This document shows, piece by piece, positions 14,829 to 23,361 of a stretch of 50,685 nucleotides of DNA. The stretch spans positions 1 through 50,685 of the forward strand of contig JABEUQ010000064.1 of the NCBI GenBank assembly GCA_013044265.1, in the 5' to 3' direction. Each line of letters opens with the position of its first letter. The first letter of the stretch is position 1. Position numbers and translations under genes: made by a program. The DNA is from Acidimicrobiaceae bacterium (GTDB lineage Bacteria > Actinomycetota > Acidimicrobiia > Acidimicrobiales > RAAP-2). Below the pieces are notes generated by a model. It worked only from the letters and a program-made list of their open reading frames with translations, ran no database searches and had not been told where the DNA came from.

Positions 14829-17099
14829 CGGGGCGCAGTAGACGCCCGCGTTGAACTGCAGCGTGTTGTATTGACCCGACCAAGGTGGGTTCATCAGCGT
14901 CTTCTCCTGCGCGCGTAGCGTGGCGGTGGGCGAACAGACGGCGTTAAAAGCGATGTAGCCCAGGATATTGTGGCCGCTGGAACCGGCGACACGTATTGGG
15001 CCGCCCCCACCGAAGGCGATTGCTTGAAATACGGGCACCGCGGTATTTGTCAGCCCGTAATTACGGTACTCGGACATCGAGGCGTAGACCCCGGGGTGCA
15101 GATTGGGGTCGACGTCGTTCATACCGGTGGCCCATCCGTTGAGCATCGCTGTCCAGTACGTGGCGTGCTTGGCGATGACGGCGTTGGAGGAACCGGCGGG
15201 CGCGTCGAGAGCCGAGTGATTATCGGGGTAGCCCTCGGGGTCGAGAATGACCCAGTTCGGCTTCAAATTCAATCCGCTCAAGTGGTATTTATCGATTTGT
15301 TGGGCTACCCATTGCCCGGCCAGAAAACCGTGGCTGTAATACGACGCCACCGTCTGATCGGCTGGCGTCAAAGGTCCACTGACCGTCCAAAAGGAGAGCC
15401 AGGTCTCGCGCTTCTTCGAGGCAACAATGCTCTGGCCCATCAAGTAATCCGGCGACCGATTAAGAGGGGTCGGTGGGGCGAATCCCACCCAGGGGGCATT
15501 CAAGGTGCCCATTCCGCCGGTCTCGGAGATGATCGGCCACCCGTCGGAAATTGCGCGGCCCCAATCGTTAGAGGGAATGGCGTAGACCCCGACACCGCGC
15601 GCAGAGACGGTGCCCAGTCCCGGAGCGAAGAGTTGCAGGGAAGTCCCATTGAACACACCCGTGACTCCTATGGCAGTCGTAGCGGTCGTGGCTCCCGAGC
15701 TGAGCGAGACGTCATTCGATGTCCAAGTAATCGCGGGCAGAGTGTCGGTGTAATCGTAAATATCGCCCCAATTGGCCGCACGACCAGCCACGTTGATCGA
15801 GGTCGACGTGGCATTCAAGAAGATGGAACCCGTCCACACCGGAGATCCGCTGATGACCGCAGTCAAGTCCCGATATTTCCAGGTCACCGGGAATGTCGCG
15901 ATGTGACTAACTGCACTCTTGGATAGCGACTGTACGTGCGTCGCAGCCACCGCAGCCACCGCAACGGTAGTTGTAGTTGTTGAAGTTGAAATTGAAGTTG
16001 AAATTGAAGTTGAAGTTGAAGTTGTTGATGTTGATGTTGTAGATGTCGAGGTAGTAGGCGTCGAAGTCGAAGTCGAAGTCGAAGTAGGAGGCGTCGCCGC
16101 CGTGGCGCTAGAAGACGAGTTGATAAAGAGTTGGACGTGGCCGGCACTAGAGAGGCTGGCCACGTAAATCGCCGACCCGTTCGTCGATATAGATAATTGT
16201 CCGGTGCTCGGTGGACTCGCTGAGATGTTGGTGACGTCGGTCATGGTCCACTGACCCGATCCCACCACGGGCTGGGAAAAATATTCAACGTGGCCAGCAG
16301 TGCTAGTGGCCGCGAACGCGTTGGTAATCCCGGGCATCGAGACAGGTGTATTCAACAACGTGGGCGAGCTCGTCATTGCGGTGACGTCGCTCGCGGGGCC
16401 CAGTGATGGAGCGATATTCATCTGATGCCACTGCATTGGAAGAACGATGGCGTCGCCCTTGGTTGAAAGATCGAAGATCGCCCCGGACAATCCCGAGACC
16501 GATGCGCTGACTAAGCCCGGGCTCATGGGTATGTGGCTGGCCACCGTGAGGTCAGTGATGCTGAAGAGCGCAGACGCGCCATTAAGGCCCCCCGGACTCG
16601 GAGTCGTGTTGGCAGGCGTCGCATGCGATCTGACGCGTTCTCGGAGACTCGTGTTGCGCGGTGCGAGCACCGCAGTGTGAGGAGTGATGAGGATGAGATG
16701 CCCCACGGTGCTCACGTAAACCATGTCGATATTGCCGAAGGGGTCGAGGAAGACGTTGGGATCCGACGCCGCAGTGGGGGCGTTGGTGAGTGTGGTCATG
16801 TCGTAAAAAGAAGTCGCCGCGTTCGCGTTACGCACGAAGAGGCCGAGGTGGCCATTGTCGAGACGCGCACTCAGTGCAAACTCGCCATCGCCAGTCACTC
16901 CGTGTGCATTGCCAATGATTGAATGGCCAGATAAATCACTAGTGAGCCCCTGGGTACTCCACGCGCCAGCAGGGGTGCTGTCGTATTGATACAGCGGAGC
17001 GGCGCCGTTCGACGCCGTCGCAAAACTGAGACCCACGGTGGGAAGTGTTGCGCCGATGATGACGATATTGGCCACCAAAGTTGCTCGTCGAAACTTCAC
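14826..17099 (-). CDS. Large secreted protein with a C-terminal glycosidase-like domain
   Basis: This 757-residue exported protein starts with a signal peptide (MKFRRATL then a hydrophobic stretch to about residue 32). The N-terminal half has repeated units around 'GH(L/V)xxF' (GHLGLF, GHLILI, GHVEYF, GHVQLF) that resemble blades of a lectin-like beta-propeller. A Ser/Thr linker of about 40 residues follows, mostly TS repeats. The C-terminal 250 residues resemble GH25/DUF1906-type barrels (WVILDPEGYPDN, WATGMN, PGVYASMSEYR), so binding or cleavage of a wall or surface glycan is possible (inference). The start is GTG with AAAGGA six bases upstream. The S53 protease gene lies upstream on the same strand, 78 bases away. 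Confidence 0.75.
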   Translation of the reverse strand: MKFRRATLVANIVIIGATLPTVGLSFATASNGAAPLYQYDSTPAGAWSTQGLTSDLSGHSIIGNAHGVTGDGEFALSARLDNGHLGLFVRNANAATSFYDMTTLTNAPTAASDPNVFLDPFGNIDMVYVSTVGHLILITPHTAVLAPRNTSLRERVRSHATPANTTPSPGGLNGASALFSITDLTVASHIPMSPGLVSASVSGLSGAIFDLSTKGDAIVLPMQWHQMNIAPSLGPASDVTAMTSSPTLLNTPVSMPGITNAFAATSTAGHVEYFSQPVVGSGQWTMTDVTNISASPPSTGQLSISTNGSAIYVASLSSAGHVQLFINSSSSATAATPPTSTSTSTSTPTTSTSTTSTSTTSTSTSISTSISTSTTTTTVAVAAVAATHVQSLSKSAVSHIATFPVTWKYRDLTAVISGSPVWTGSIFLNATSTSINVAGRAANWGDIYDYTDTLPAITWTSNDVSLSSGATTATTAIGVTGVFNGTSLQLFAPGLGTVSARGVGVYAIPSNDWGRAISDGWPIISETGGMGTLNAPWVGFAPPTPLNRSPDYLMGQSIVASKKRETWLSFWTVSGPLTPADQTVASYYSHGFLAGQWVAQQIDKYHLSGLNLKPNWVILDPEGYPDNHSALDAPAGSSNAVIAKHATYWTAMLNGWATGMNDVDPNLHPGVYASMSEYRNYGLTNTAVPVFQAIAFGGGGPIRVAGSSGHNILGYIAFNAVCSPTATLRAQEKTLMNPPWSGQYNTLQFNAGVYCAP
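15968..16090. repeat. TTGAAG/GTCGAA hexanucleotide tract encoding the Ser/Thr linker
   Basis: On the plus strand the tract is built of TTGAAG, TTGAAA, TTGATG and then GTCGAA units; on the minus strand it encodes Thr-Ser repeats. The first half uses AT-rich codons unlike the flanking gene. Near-identical units make slipped-strand length change likely, always in frame. Confidence 0.8.
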
Positions 17100-17177
17100 T
17101 CAGGTCCTTTGACTATGGGGAACGTCCTCGCTAAAACACGTATGTCCAGCCTAGTTGTCGCAATATTTAGAAATGGC

Positions 17178-19535
17178 TTAGCGCAACGTTCTGAAGCGAA
17201 TTGCTCTCGATATCGGGCTGAATCCATTGCCGTTGCGCGCACGGACAATGACGAGGTACCCGTTGGCAGCCTTCAGATTTGTCAGTACGATGCTGGTGGA
17301 ATTCGCCGGGTACGAGTGCCAAGTTCGTCCGCCATCAATGCTGACCTGTATTGCGACGACGAATGGGGTATTCGCGCTCTTCGCCCTTAACGAGATCACC
17401 GCACCTTTAACTCGCGGCGTCACGCCCGTTACCGTAGGCGTCAAGGGCTTCATGAGGGCAAGCGGCACGGCGTGAATCACGACGGTCTTGGTGTAGAGAG
17501 GCACTCCATTCAAATTCACGCTGAGCACGACTGACGTGGGTTCGCTCGCCGTCAGGGTGAAGACTGCGTTACCGTTCGGGTCACTGGTAACCGTGTAGTT
17601 CGATGCGCTTTGGGCCCGAGCACTCGCGGGGTCAGAATTAATAATGATTTTTCCGGCGCTACCTTGGGCTGAGAGGGTGACCACGGTGTTAATTACCGGA
17701 CTGCCACTGGCGTCTCGAAGTGCCACGGTAAAGCGTGAAGGGCTGAGTGCGTACGAGGTCCTAGTCGACGCCACCAGGGTGCTCTGAGTAGGACTGGCTG
17801 GACTCGGGCAGAGGTCGTTGACGAAAGTCGTGTCCGGGCTACCCAGGCCCGAGGCCATGTCGTAACCCACACCCGCGGCGTAGACACCGGTACCGAAGAG
17901 GGCGTTATTGCCGGTGGTGACGTCAACGAAACCCTTACCGCTACGGGCTAGGGAGTAGAGAGTTGGGTTGATGAAGCCTAACCGTGAGACATTGCACACT
18001 TGGGCCGCTGTCGCGACGAGGGCACTGACCAGAGGCGAACCGATAGAGGTACCGCCAATGGCGCACCATCCCTGACAGGAGTTAGCCGTGCTGGTGAAAT
18101 AGTTGATGAATCCGGTGGCGGGATCGGCCATCACCGAGAGGTCCGGCACCATGCGCATGGTCGCGGCGGCGGTAATTCCGGGGGCGTTCTGCCAACTCGG
18201 GCGCGACCAGATCTGGGAGACACCGCCGCCGCCAGCACCACCATTGGCGTTCCACACGGTCTGAGTGACTGGGGAGAGGGAGCTCACGGTCAGTCCGCCC
18301 ACTCCAGTGACGAAGGGCTGCGACGCGGGGTCATCGACGGCAGGTGCATTAGACACGATGCCCGTGCAATCTGAGGATCCATTGTCTCCGGATGCGGCCA
18401 CTACTGTCTGCCCCTGAGCGGCCATCTGTTCAAAAATCACTTGTTCTGCCTGCACCGCACCAGTCGGGTCGATTTCGCAATCACCCCAGGAGGTCGTGAC
18501 AATCGAAGCGGTGTTGTCGTTAGCAATCTTGGCGTAGAGGTCAACGGGACCTGACGAGGCGTTGGGCGCCTGATAGATCTCAATGGCGGCCCCGGGGGCG
18601 AGCGCACCAGCTGCTTCGACGTCCATGGTTGCTTCGTTGCTGAAGCCACCTTGAGCACCGCCATCGACATTGACCGTGGTGGTCGAAGGATTTAGGCCGT
18701 AGCACTGAAAAAAAACTGCGGTGTCGGCAGCTTTGTACTGACCAAGTTCGTAGATAGCAATGGTCTGTCCGACGCCAGTCTTGCCAGCGCTCCACGCCCC
18801 GGTGAGACCGTAGAGTTGGGCCTGCTGCTGCACGGTGTAACCACCGCTGGCGGCACCGGTTGTTGCGCCAGCGCACGTTCCCGGTACTGCCCGAGGCGCG
18901 CTCGTGTGTGGTGACACGACGCTCGACGCGGGTGACCTGACACTCGAAGCGGGTGACACGATTCGCGACGCGGGTGACACGACGCTCGAGAGACCGGCCA
19001 CCGCACTCACGTCGTGAGCAATAGTTGCGGGCAACGTAGCCGCGCGGGCGAATTGGGCGCGCAATGTTCCATTAGCCAGGCGCACGGTTTCTACCGGTGT
19101 GGCAAAGGCTCGCGAGATATCACTCGTGCGACCCGACATCTCTAACAAGGTCCGACTCGTCGTGACTAAGCGGACATGCAGGCCGAATCCCTCCAGGTAT
19201 GAGCGCACCGTGTTCAGCGCGGAAGCACTCGCGCCGTAACGCGCGGCGAATTGGGTGGGAGTGAGGAAGCGGCGGTACTGGGGAGACGATGGAGTGCTCA
19301 GAGCGGTTAAGAAACTGTTCAGACCCGCCGCATCTCGCAGAGTGAGGGCGACATCGAAATTGGCGGTGAGCATTTGCGCGACGACGTGATCTTGCGTCGG
19401 TAGTGCTCCCGAACTGGCCACGACAACGCGCGCGTCGGCGGCGCTCGCGATACTGGTAATGGGCATGGCGAGCGCCACGAAAGCGAGGCTCGCTGCTAAA
19501 AGTGGCGCGATGTAACGGCGCAAAAGTGACGGCAT
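17178..19535 (-). CDS. Secreted S53 (sedolisin/kumamolisin) serine-carboxyl peptidase
   Basis: This acid-acting secreted endopeptidase has 785 residues. In order: signal peptide (1-33); pro-kumamolisin activation domain (about 40-185, with YRRFLTPTQFAARYG); a short repeat linker of SPASSV units (about 185-212); and the catalytic domain. The catalytic set is complete: Glu301 and Asp305 in NEATMDVE, oxyanion Asp384 in ASGDNGSSDC and nucleophile Ser497 in GGTSIGSP. After the C-terminal calcium-site region comes a bacterial Ig-like domain (about 595-690) and an FN3-like domain (about 700-785). The ATG has TAGGCT six bases upstream and no ribosome site, suggesting a leaderless message. Family members work at low pH, which fits an acid habitat. 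Confidence 0.93.
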   Translation of the reverse strand: MPSLLRRYIAPLLAASLAFVALAMPITSIASAADARVVVASSGALPTQDHVVAQMLTANFDVALTLRDAAGLNSFLTALSTPSSPQYRRFLTPTQFAARYGASASALNTVRSYLEGFGLHVRLVTTSRTLLEMSGRTSDISRAFATPVETVRLANGTLRAQFARAATLPATIAHDVSAVAGLSSVVSPASRIVSPASSVRSPASSVVSPHTSAPRAVPGTCAGATTGAASGGYTVQQQAQLYGLTGAWSAGKTGVGQTIAIYELGQYKAADTAVFFQCYGLNPSTTTVNVDGGAQGGFSNEATMDVEAAGALAPGAAIEIYQAPNASSGPVDLYAKIANDNTASIVTTSWGDCEIDPTGAVQAEQVIFEQMAAQGQTVVAASGDNGSSDCTGIVSNAPAVDDPASQPFVTGVGGLTVSSLSPVTQTVWNANGGAGGGGVSQIWSRPSWQNAPGITAAATMRMVPDLSVMADPATGFINYFTSTANSCQGWCAIGGTSIGSPLVSALVATAAQVCNVSRLGFINPTLYSLARSGKGFVDVTTGNNALFGTGVYAAGVGYDMASGLGSPDTTFVNDLCPSPASPTQSTLVASTRTSYALSPSRFTVALRDASGSPVINTVVTLSAQGSAGKIIINSDPASARAQSASNYTVTSDPNGNAVFTLTASEPTSVVLSVNLNGVPLYTKTVVIHAVPLALMKPLTPTVTGVTPRVKGAVISLRAKSANTPFVVAIQVSIDGGRTWHSYPANSTSIVLTNLKAANGYLVIVRARNGNGFSPISRAIRFRTLR
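18906..18989. repeat. Short tandem repeats encoding the protease linker
   Basis: About four copies of a unit containing GCGGGTGAC with ACGA or similar between them encode the SPASxxV heptads between propeptide and catalytic domain. The copies are imperfect. This region probably forms the flexible link that is cut when the zymogen matures. Confidence 0.6.
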
Positions 19536-19541
19536 ACCAAC

Positions 19542-19547
19542 AGCCTA
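19542..19547 (-). promoter_or_regulatory. -10 box of the S53 peptidase gene
   Basis: TAGGCT is followed by six bases and the ATG at 19535, with no Shine-Dalgarno site between. It fits a leaderless transcript. Confidence 0.5.
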
Positions 19548-19607
19548 GGAAACCTGACCACCGACTGCGATCACACGGACCCGTTGGTGCTAAAAGTTAG
19601 TGAAATT

Positions 19608-20120
19608 TTAAGACTTCCCCGCAATGGGATATCCCGCCGCGGCGTAGCGCTTAGAGAGGTCATTGCACTCTTCGCAGATTGTTTCGGGAATTACACCCCA
19701 GCGCATCAACCATCCAAAAGCGGTACAGCCAAGACAAAAGCCGAGAAATCCTTCGAGTGAGGCGGCCGCGACTAGGGGGACAAGGAACCAGCGCGCGAAG
19801 GACCAGCCGACGCTCAGCCACGTGGTCGTGGCCGCGAGAGTCAGTACCGCACCAATACCTTGGGCGAAGCGCTTCGGTGGACCCGGAACGAACTTCTGCC
19901 AACGCATCAGTCGCGGACCGCTGATACGGGTAGCGAACTGTCCGAGGGGTGAGAGAGTCGGCCCGGTTGCGACACGCGCCAAGAAGCCGTAGGTCAACGG
20001 AATGAGAATCCAAGCCCAATTCGTTACGAGAGAAACTAGGCACATGGTCACGACCCCGAGAGCCACGCTGCGCGCTGCCGCGTCGTTCACGGGGTTAGGA
20101 AAGGTGAATAACTTCTTCAT
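19608..20120 (-). CDS. DUF4395 family membrane protein
   Basis: This 170-residue integral membrane protein is recognised by NPVNDAAARSVALGVV near the start, LSPLGQFATRI in the middle, PGPPKRFAQGIG and the Cys-bearing ends FCLGCTAFGWLMRWGVIP and CEECNDLSKRY. The function is unknown; relatives often sit near sulfur or thioredoxin-like genes. The start ATG at 20120 was chosen because TAAGAT lies seven bases upstream and family similarity begins there; the frame is open to 20330 but would overlap the TauE/SafE gene. It follows that permease on the same strand, and the two may act together. Confidence 0.85.
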   Translation of the reverse strand: MKKLFTFPNPVNDAAARSVALGVVTMCLVSLVTNWAWILIPLTYGFLARVATGPTLSPLGQFATRISGPRLMRWQKFVPGPPKRFAQGIGAVLTLAATTTWLSVGWSFARWFLVPLVAAASLEGFLGFCLGCTAFGWLMRWGVIPETICEECNDLSKRYAAAGYPIAGKS

Positions 20121-20127
20121 GCCATAA

Positions 20128-20133
20128 ATCTTA
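20128..20133 (-). promoter_or_regulatory. -10 box of the DUF4395 gene
   Basis: TAAGAT, seven bases, then the ATG at 20120, with no ribosome site. This gives the gene a promoter of its own inside the 46-base gap after the TauE/SafE gene. Confidence 0.5.
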
Positions 20134-20166
20134 GTGAAAAAGTCATCTATTACGCCACTAGGCGGT

Positions 20167-20931
20167 TTACGCCAGGTGAATGGTGGTGAATACACCAATA
20201 CCGACAATGAGTGCGCGCACCGTGCGCGGCGAGAGGCGAGTGATGAGCCACGTGCCAACCACACCCCCGACGAGGGTGCCAGCCAAGAGAGCGAACACCG
20301 CCCAGAGCACCAGGTGCCCACGAATGACAAAGATCAATGCCGCGAAGAGATTGATGATCGTTGACAAGACGCTACGTAGGCCCTGTAGTTCGGCTAATTC
20401 CATTGGGAGAGCGACGGCCATCACGGCCAGCAACAAGATTCCGAGTCCCGCGCCGAAGTAACCCCCGTAGATTGCAATGAGGAATACGCCGACGAGGAGG
20501 AACCAGCGCCTTCCCGGATGCGAGTGGTCAATGTGGGCCAGGCGTCGGGTAATGACGGGCGCGGTCGCAAACAGGAGAGTTCCTGCGCCGATGAGCCAGG
20601 GCACGACGGTACGAAACGTAGTGGCCGGAAAAGCGAATAGCAACGCGCAGCCCAACGCGGCGCCCAGTCCGCACGGGGCCAGCAGTGTGAGCAGCAGATT
20701 ACGGTGTGGGGTGATTTGGCCCCGGAAACGCCACATTCCACCGACGTAACTGGGGCAGACACCCACCGAAGTGGAGACGTTGGCCGCCAGTGGCGCGATA
20801 TTCAGAGCCAGCATTGCGGGAAAAGTGATGAACGAACCCCCGCCCGCGACGCCATTAGAGATGCCTGCCGCAACGCCCACCACCAGCATTAGAGGTAGTC
20901 GCCACGCGAGAGGCAGAGTCGTGGCCCACAT
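20167..20931 (-). CDS. TauE/SafE family sulfite/organosulfur exporter-like permease
   Basis: This 254-residue membrane protein with about eight helices belongs to the TSUP family, whose members move sulfite, sulfoacetate or related anions. The two internal halves each open with a glycine-rich motif: GISNGVAGGGSFITFPAM near the N-terminus and YGGYFGAGLGILLLA in the second half. The start is taken as ATG 20931, where TAGAGT lies seven bases upstream; the frame is open to 21003, which would leave almost no room for promoters before the divergent Nudix gene. The substrate cannot be read from the sequence. Confidence 0.87.
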   Translation of the reverse strand: MWATTLPLAWRLPLMLVVGVAAGISNGVAGGGSFITFPAMLALNIAPLAANVSTSVGVCPSYVGGMWRFRGQITPHRNLLLTLLAPCGLGAALGCALLFAFPATTFRTVVPWLIGAGTLLFATAPVITRRLAHIDHSHPGRRWFLLVGVFLIAIYGGYFGAGLGILLLAVMAVALPMELAELQGLRSVLSTIINLFAALIFVIRGHLVLWAVFALLAGTLVGGVVGTWLITRLSPRTVRALIVGIGVFTTIHLA

Positions 20932-20938
20932 TCTTACT

Positions 20939-20944
20939 ACTCTA
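20939..20944 (-). promoter_or_regulatory. -10 box of the TauE/SafE gene
   Basis: TAGAGT lies seven bases before the ATG at 20931. It decides the start against the longer frame from 21003. Confidence 0.45.
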
Positions 20945-21004
20945 CGAAGGTGAAATCTTCGCAACATTGCTTCGTTAATACCGAGGCGGGCGCCCGCTCT
21001 CATC

Positions 21005-21010
21005 TACCGT
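21005..21010 (+). promoter_or_regulatory. Possible -10 box of the Nudix gene
   Basis: TACCGT is followed by seven bases and a GTG at 21018. If it is used, the earlier GTG at 21009 cannot be the start. Confidence 0.35.
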
Positions 21011-21017
21011 GGGCGAT

Positions 21018-21482
21018 GTGTATCTGATGACTGGCGAATTAATCATCCCCCACGACGCACCGAGCGACCTTATTCGAGCAGCGGGGGGCATTGTTATTCG
21101 TCCGGTCGCTAACGGACGTTTCGAAGTGGCTTGTATCTTTCGCGAGGCTCGCGCCGACTGGACGTTTCCCAAGGGCAAACTCGACCCGGGTGAAACTTTC
21201 GAACAGGCCGCACTGCGTGAGGTCTGGGAGGAAACGGGGATGCATTGCGACGTGATTCGTTTCGCGGGTACCACGAATTACACGCACCGTAAGGGCAAAC
21301 CCAAGATCGTGGCCTATTACCTCATGAGTGTGGCGACCGGTGAATTCGCACCGAACGACGAAGTGGATGAATTGGTGTGGCTTCCCCTTGAGCAGGTGCG
21401 TGAACACCTCACCTGGGACCGTGATCAAGAGCTTTTCGACCTCGTGATGACGATGTCTGAAATTCGAGCTCAGGCGTCATAG
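21018..21482 (+). CDS. Nudix hydrolase (MutT-like)
   Basis: This 154-residue hydrolase of nucleoside diphosphates linked to another moiety has an intact Nudix box, G-x5-E-x7-REVWEET-G, at roughly residues 54-76, preceded by WTFPKGKL. The RAAGGIVIRP strand before it and YYLMSV after it fit the single-domain fold of MutT1/Ap4A-hydrolase-like actinobacterial proteins. The substrate is not determined. Three in-frame starts are possible: GTG 21009, GTG 21018 (fits a leaderless -10 box) and ATG 21027. It is divergent from the TauE/SafE permease. Confidence 0.88.
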   Translation: MYLMTGELIIPHDAPSDLIRAAGGIVIRPVANGRFEVACIFREARADWTFPKGKLDPGETFEQAALREVWEETGMHCDVIRFAGTTNYTHRKGKPKIVAYYLMSVATGEFAPNDEVDELVWLPLEQVREHLTWDRDQELFDLVMTMSEIRAQAS

Positions 21483-21487
21483 GGTAC

Positions 21488-21510
21488 GGGGGGACTTGAT
21501 CAAGTTCCCC
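21488..21510. terminator. Palindromic terminator after the Nudix gene
   Basis: ACTTGATCAAGT is a perfect 12-base palindrome extended by GGGG upstream and CCCC downstream. The hairpin starts about six bases after the stop codon. Confidence 0.55.
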
Positions 21511-21895
21511 GACAGTCTCGCTTACGACCGCCGAACGTGACGGCGCTCAGCGTCCTAGTGGACATCTGGCGCTTTCGCTGGGTATCGCTCGCGCCAGGGC
21601 TAAATTATTGGCATGAAGCGTCGGATAGATGGTTCGATTGAAGGTCCACCAACGACCGCGCGAACTGCCATCTGTCCTCTTCGGAGTGCGATGAGGGGCA
21701 CGCGCTTTCGTGACGCGTGATGTGAGCATGATCCACTGGGCGTGCAGTCAGATTGCTTGAATCGGCCACGACGTGATGGCGTCGGTTGGGTCTCTTGGCG
21801 GACTCGTCAAATAGAACCCATCCTCTGGGTTCGGTGCGACCGGGAAACCGTAGTGAGAAATCTTGAGCAAATTTCTCGTTGTGGGGCCACATGAG
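21511..21895. other. Hairpin-rich non-coding stretch
   Basis: I see no supported gene in these 385 bases. Four spaced inverted repeats are present: CTGGCGC/GCGCCAG (21566-21597), CACGCG/CGCGTG (21699-21719), GAACCCA/TGGGTTC with a 5-base loop (21814-21832) and GAGAAAT/ATTTCTC (21855-21877). It could hold a structured RNA, a long leader of the tRNA, or decayed sequence. No known RNA family is recognisable to me. Confidence 0.4.
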
Positions 21896-21901
21896 TAAGA
21901 T
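21896..21901 (+). promoter_or_regulatory. -10 box of tRNA-Ser(GCU)
   Basis: TAAGAT lies ten bases before the first base of the tRNA, which would give a very short 5' leader. No convincing -35 box was found. Confidence 0.4.
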
Positions 21902-21911
21902 GAAGCCACCT

Positions 21912-22006
<95 letters not shown>

Positions 22007-22035
22007 CAACACCGAGCGCCTAGCGCTCGGTGTTG
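22007..22035. terminator. Terminator hairpin of tRNA-Ser(GCU)
   Basis: CAACACCGAGCGC at 22007-22019 pairs perfectly with GCGCTCGGTGTTG at 22023-22035 around a 3-base loop. It begins one base after the encoded CCA and ends before the rimO ribosome site. Confidence 0.75.
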
Positions 22036-22056
22036 GCGTCTTACGAGGAGAGGCTC

Positions 22057-23361
22057 ATGCGCTACTGGATCGAAACGCTGGGCTGCCCGAAGAACCACGT
22101 CGACTCAGAAAAGCTTGCGGGTTTGCTGGTATCTCAGGGTTATGAACTCGCAGTCTCGGCTGCCGAGGCCGATCTCGTCGTTGCCAACACCTGCGCCTTT
22201 ATCGAGGCCGCTCGCGAAGAGTCCATTGAAACCGTGCTCGAACTTGCGGACGCTAAACGTGTCGGCGCTCGTCTCGTGGTGACGGGTTGCATGGCGGAAC
22301 GATACGGCGAAGAATTGGCCGCCGCTTTACCTGAAGTGGACTTGGTCGCCGGTTTTAATGAGAGTTTGACCGCCCTCGCTCCCGCCACGCCGGTGGCGCT
22401 GCGTAAACGTCCGACCCCAGCTTTCGATCTGCTCAACCTGCCTCGGCCCGCCACCGCCGCGCCCTGGGCCTACGTCAAAATCGCCGAGGGCTGCGATCGT
22501 CGATGTGGGTTTTGCGCGATCCCCACCTTTCGCGGTGACCAACGCTCTCGATCGACCGAGGAGATTCTCGGTGAGGCTCGGGCTCTCGTCGCGGGTGGTG
22601 TGCAGGAAATCGTCCTGATCGCCCAGGACCTGGCGTCGTGGGGCAATGATCGTCGTCGGGCGTCGCTGGGCGAAGCCGTCGAAGTGCTCGATGAGGGTGG
22701 CACTCAGCCGCTGATTGAACTCACCCGCATCTTGTCCAGCGAGGTTGAGCGCGTGCGGTTGCTCTACCTCTACCCTTCGGGGCTCACGTCGGGCTTGATC
22801 GAAACGATACTTGCGACGGGGGTGCCGTATTTTGACCTCTCACTGCAGCACTCCTCACGTCCCATGTTGCGCGCGATGCGTCGCTGGGGTGACGGCGAGC
22901 GGTTCCTGGAGCGTATTGCGGCTATTCGTGCGGTAGATCACGACGCGACCTTTCGCTCGTCGTTCATTCTGGGTTATCCCGGTGAGACCGAAGAGGACCA
23001 GGCGAATCTGTTGGAGTTCATCGAAGAGGCGCAGTTGGACTGGGCCGGCTTCTTCACCTTCTCCGACGAGGACGGTACGTACGCTCACGACCTATCGGGA
23101 CACGTACCCCACGAACTTGCTTTGGAGCGGCTGCGTGAGGTCTCGGAGTTGCAGGATCAGATCACTGCGACGCGACGCGACTCATTGGTGGGAACGCAGC
23201 AGCGCGTTTTGATTGATGCCCCCGGTGTCGGTCGTAGTGTACGAGAGTGTCCAGAAATTGATGGCATTGTGATAGTTGACCCGGCGCTACGCGTCGGGTC
23301 TTTTGCGGAGGTGCAGATCGTGGCGAGCCACGGGACGGATGTGGAGGGGGTGACGCTGTGA
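22057..23361 (+). CDS. rimO: Ribosomal protein uS12 (Asp) methylthiotransferase RimO
   Basis: RimO is a radical-SAM enzyme that methylthiolates an aspartate of ribosomal protein S12. The protein has 434 residues from ATG 22057, supported by GAGGAGAGG at 22045-22053; a longer frame exists but starts inside the tRNA terminator. The N-terminal domain has the auxiliary-cluster cysteines at 10, 46 and 78, the radical-SAM CxxxCxxC lies at 146-153 (CDRRCGFC), and LYLYPSG, LQHSS and GYPGETEED are typical. A TRAM-like domain ends the protein. It heads a coupled run with pgsA (GTGA overlap) and cinA. Confidence 0.96.
   Translation: MRYWIETLGCPKNHVDSEKLAGLLVSQGYELAVSAAEADLVVANTCAFIEAAREESIETVLELADAKRVGARLVVTGCMAERYGEELAAALPEVDLVAGFNESLTALAPATPVALRKRPTPAFDLLNLPRPATAAPWAYVKIAEGCDRRCGFCAIPTFRGDQRSRSTEEILGEARALVAGGVQEIVLIAQDLASWGNDRRRASLGEAVEVLDEGGTQPLIELTRILSSEVERVRLLYLYPSGLTSGLIETILATGVPYFDLSLQHSSRPMLRAMRRWGDGERFLERIAAIRAVDHDATFRSSFILGYPGETEEDQANLLEFIEEAQLDWAGFFTFSDEDGTYAHDLSGHVPHELALERLREVSELQDQITATRRDSLVGTQQRVLIDAPGVGRSVRECPEIDGIVIVDPALRVGSFAEVQIVASHGTDVEGVTL

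Noticed and set aside
15960-16090. CRISPR-like array
   Set aside because: Units are six bases with no spacers and encode a Thr-Ser linker in frame.
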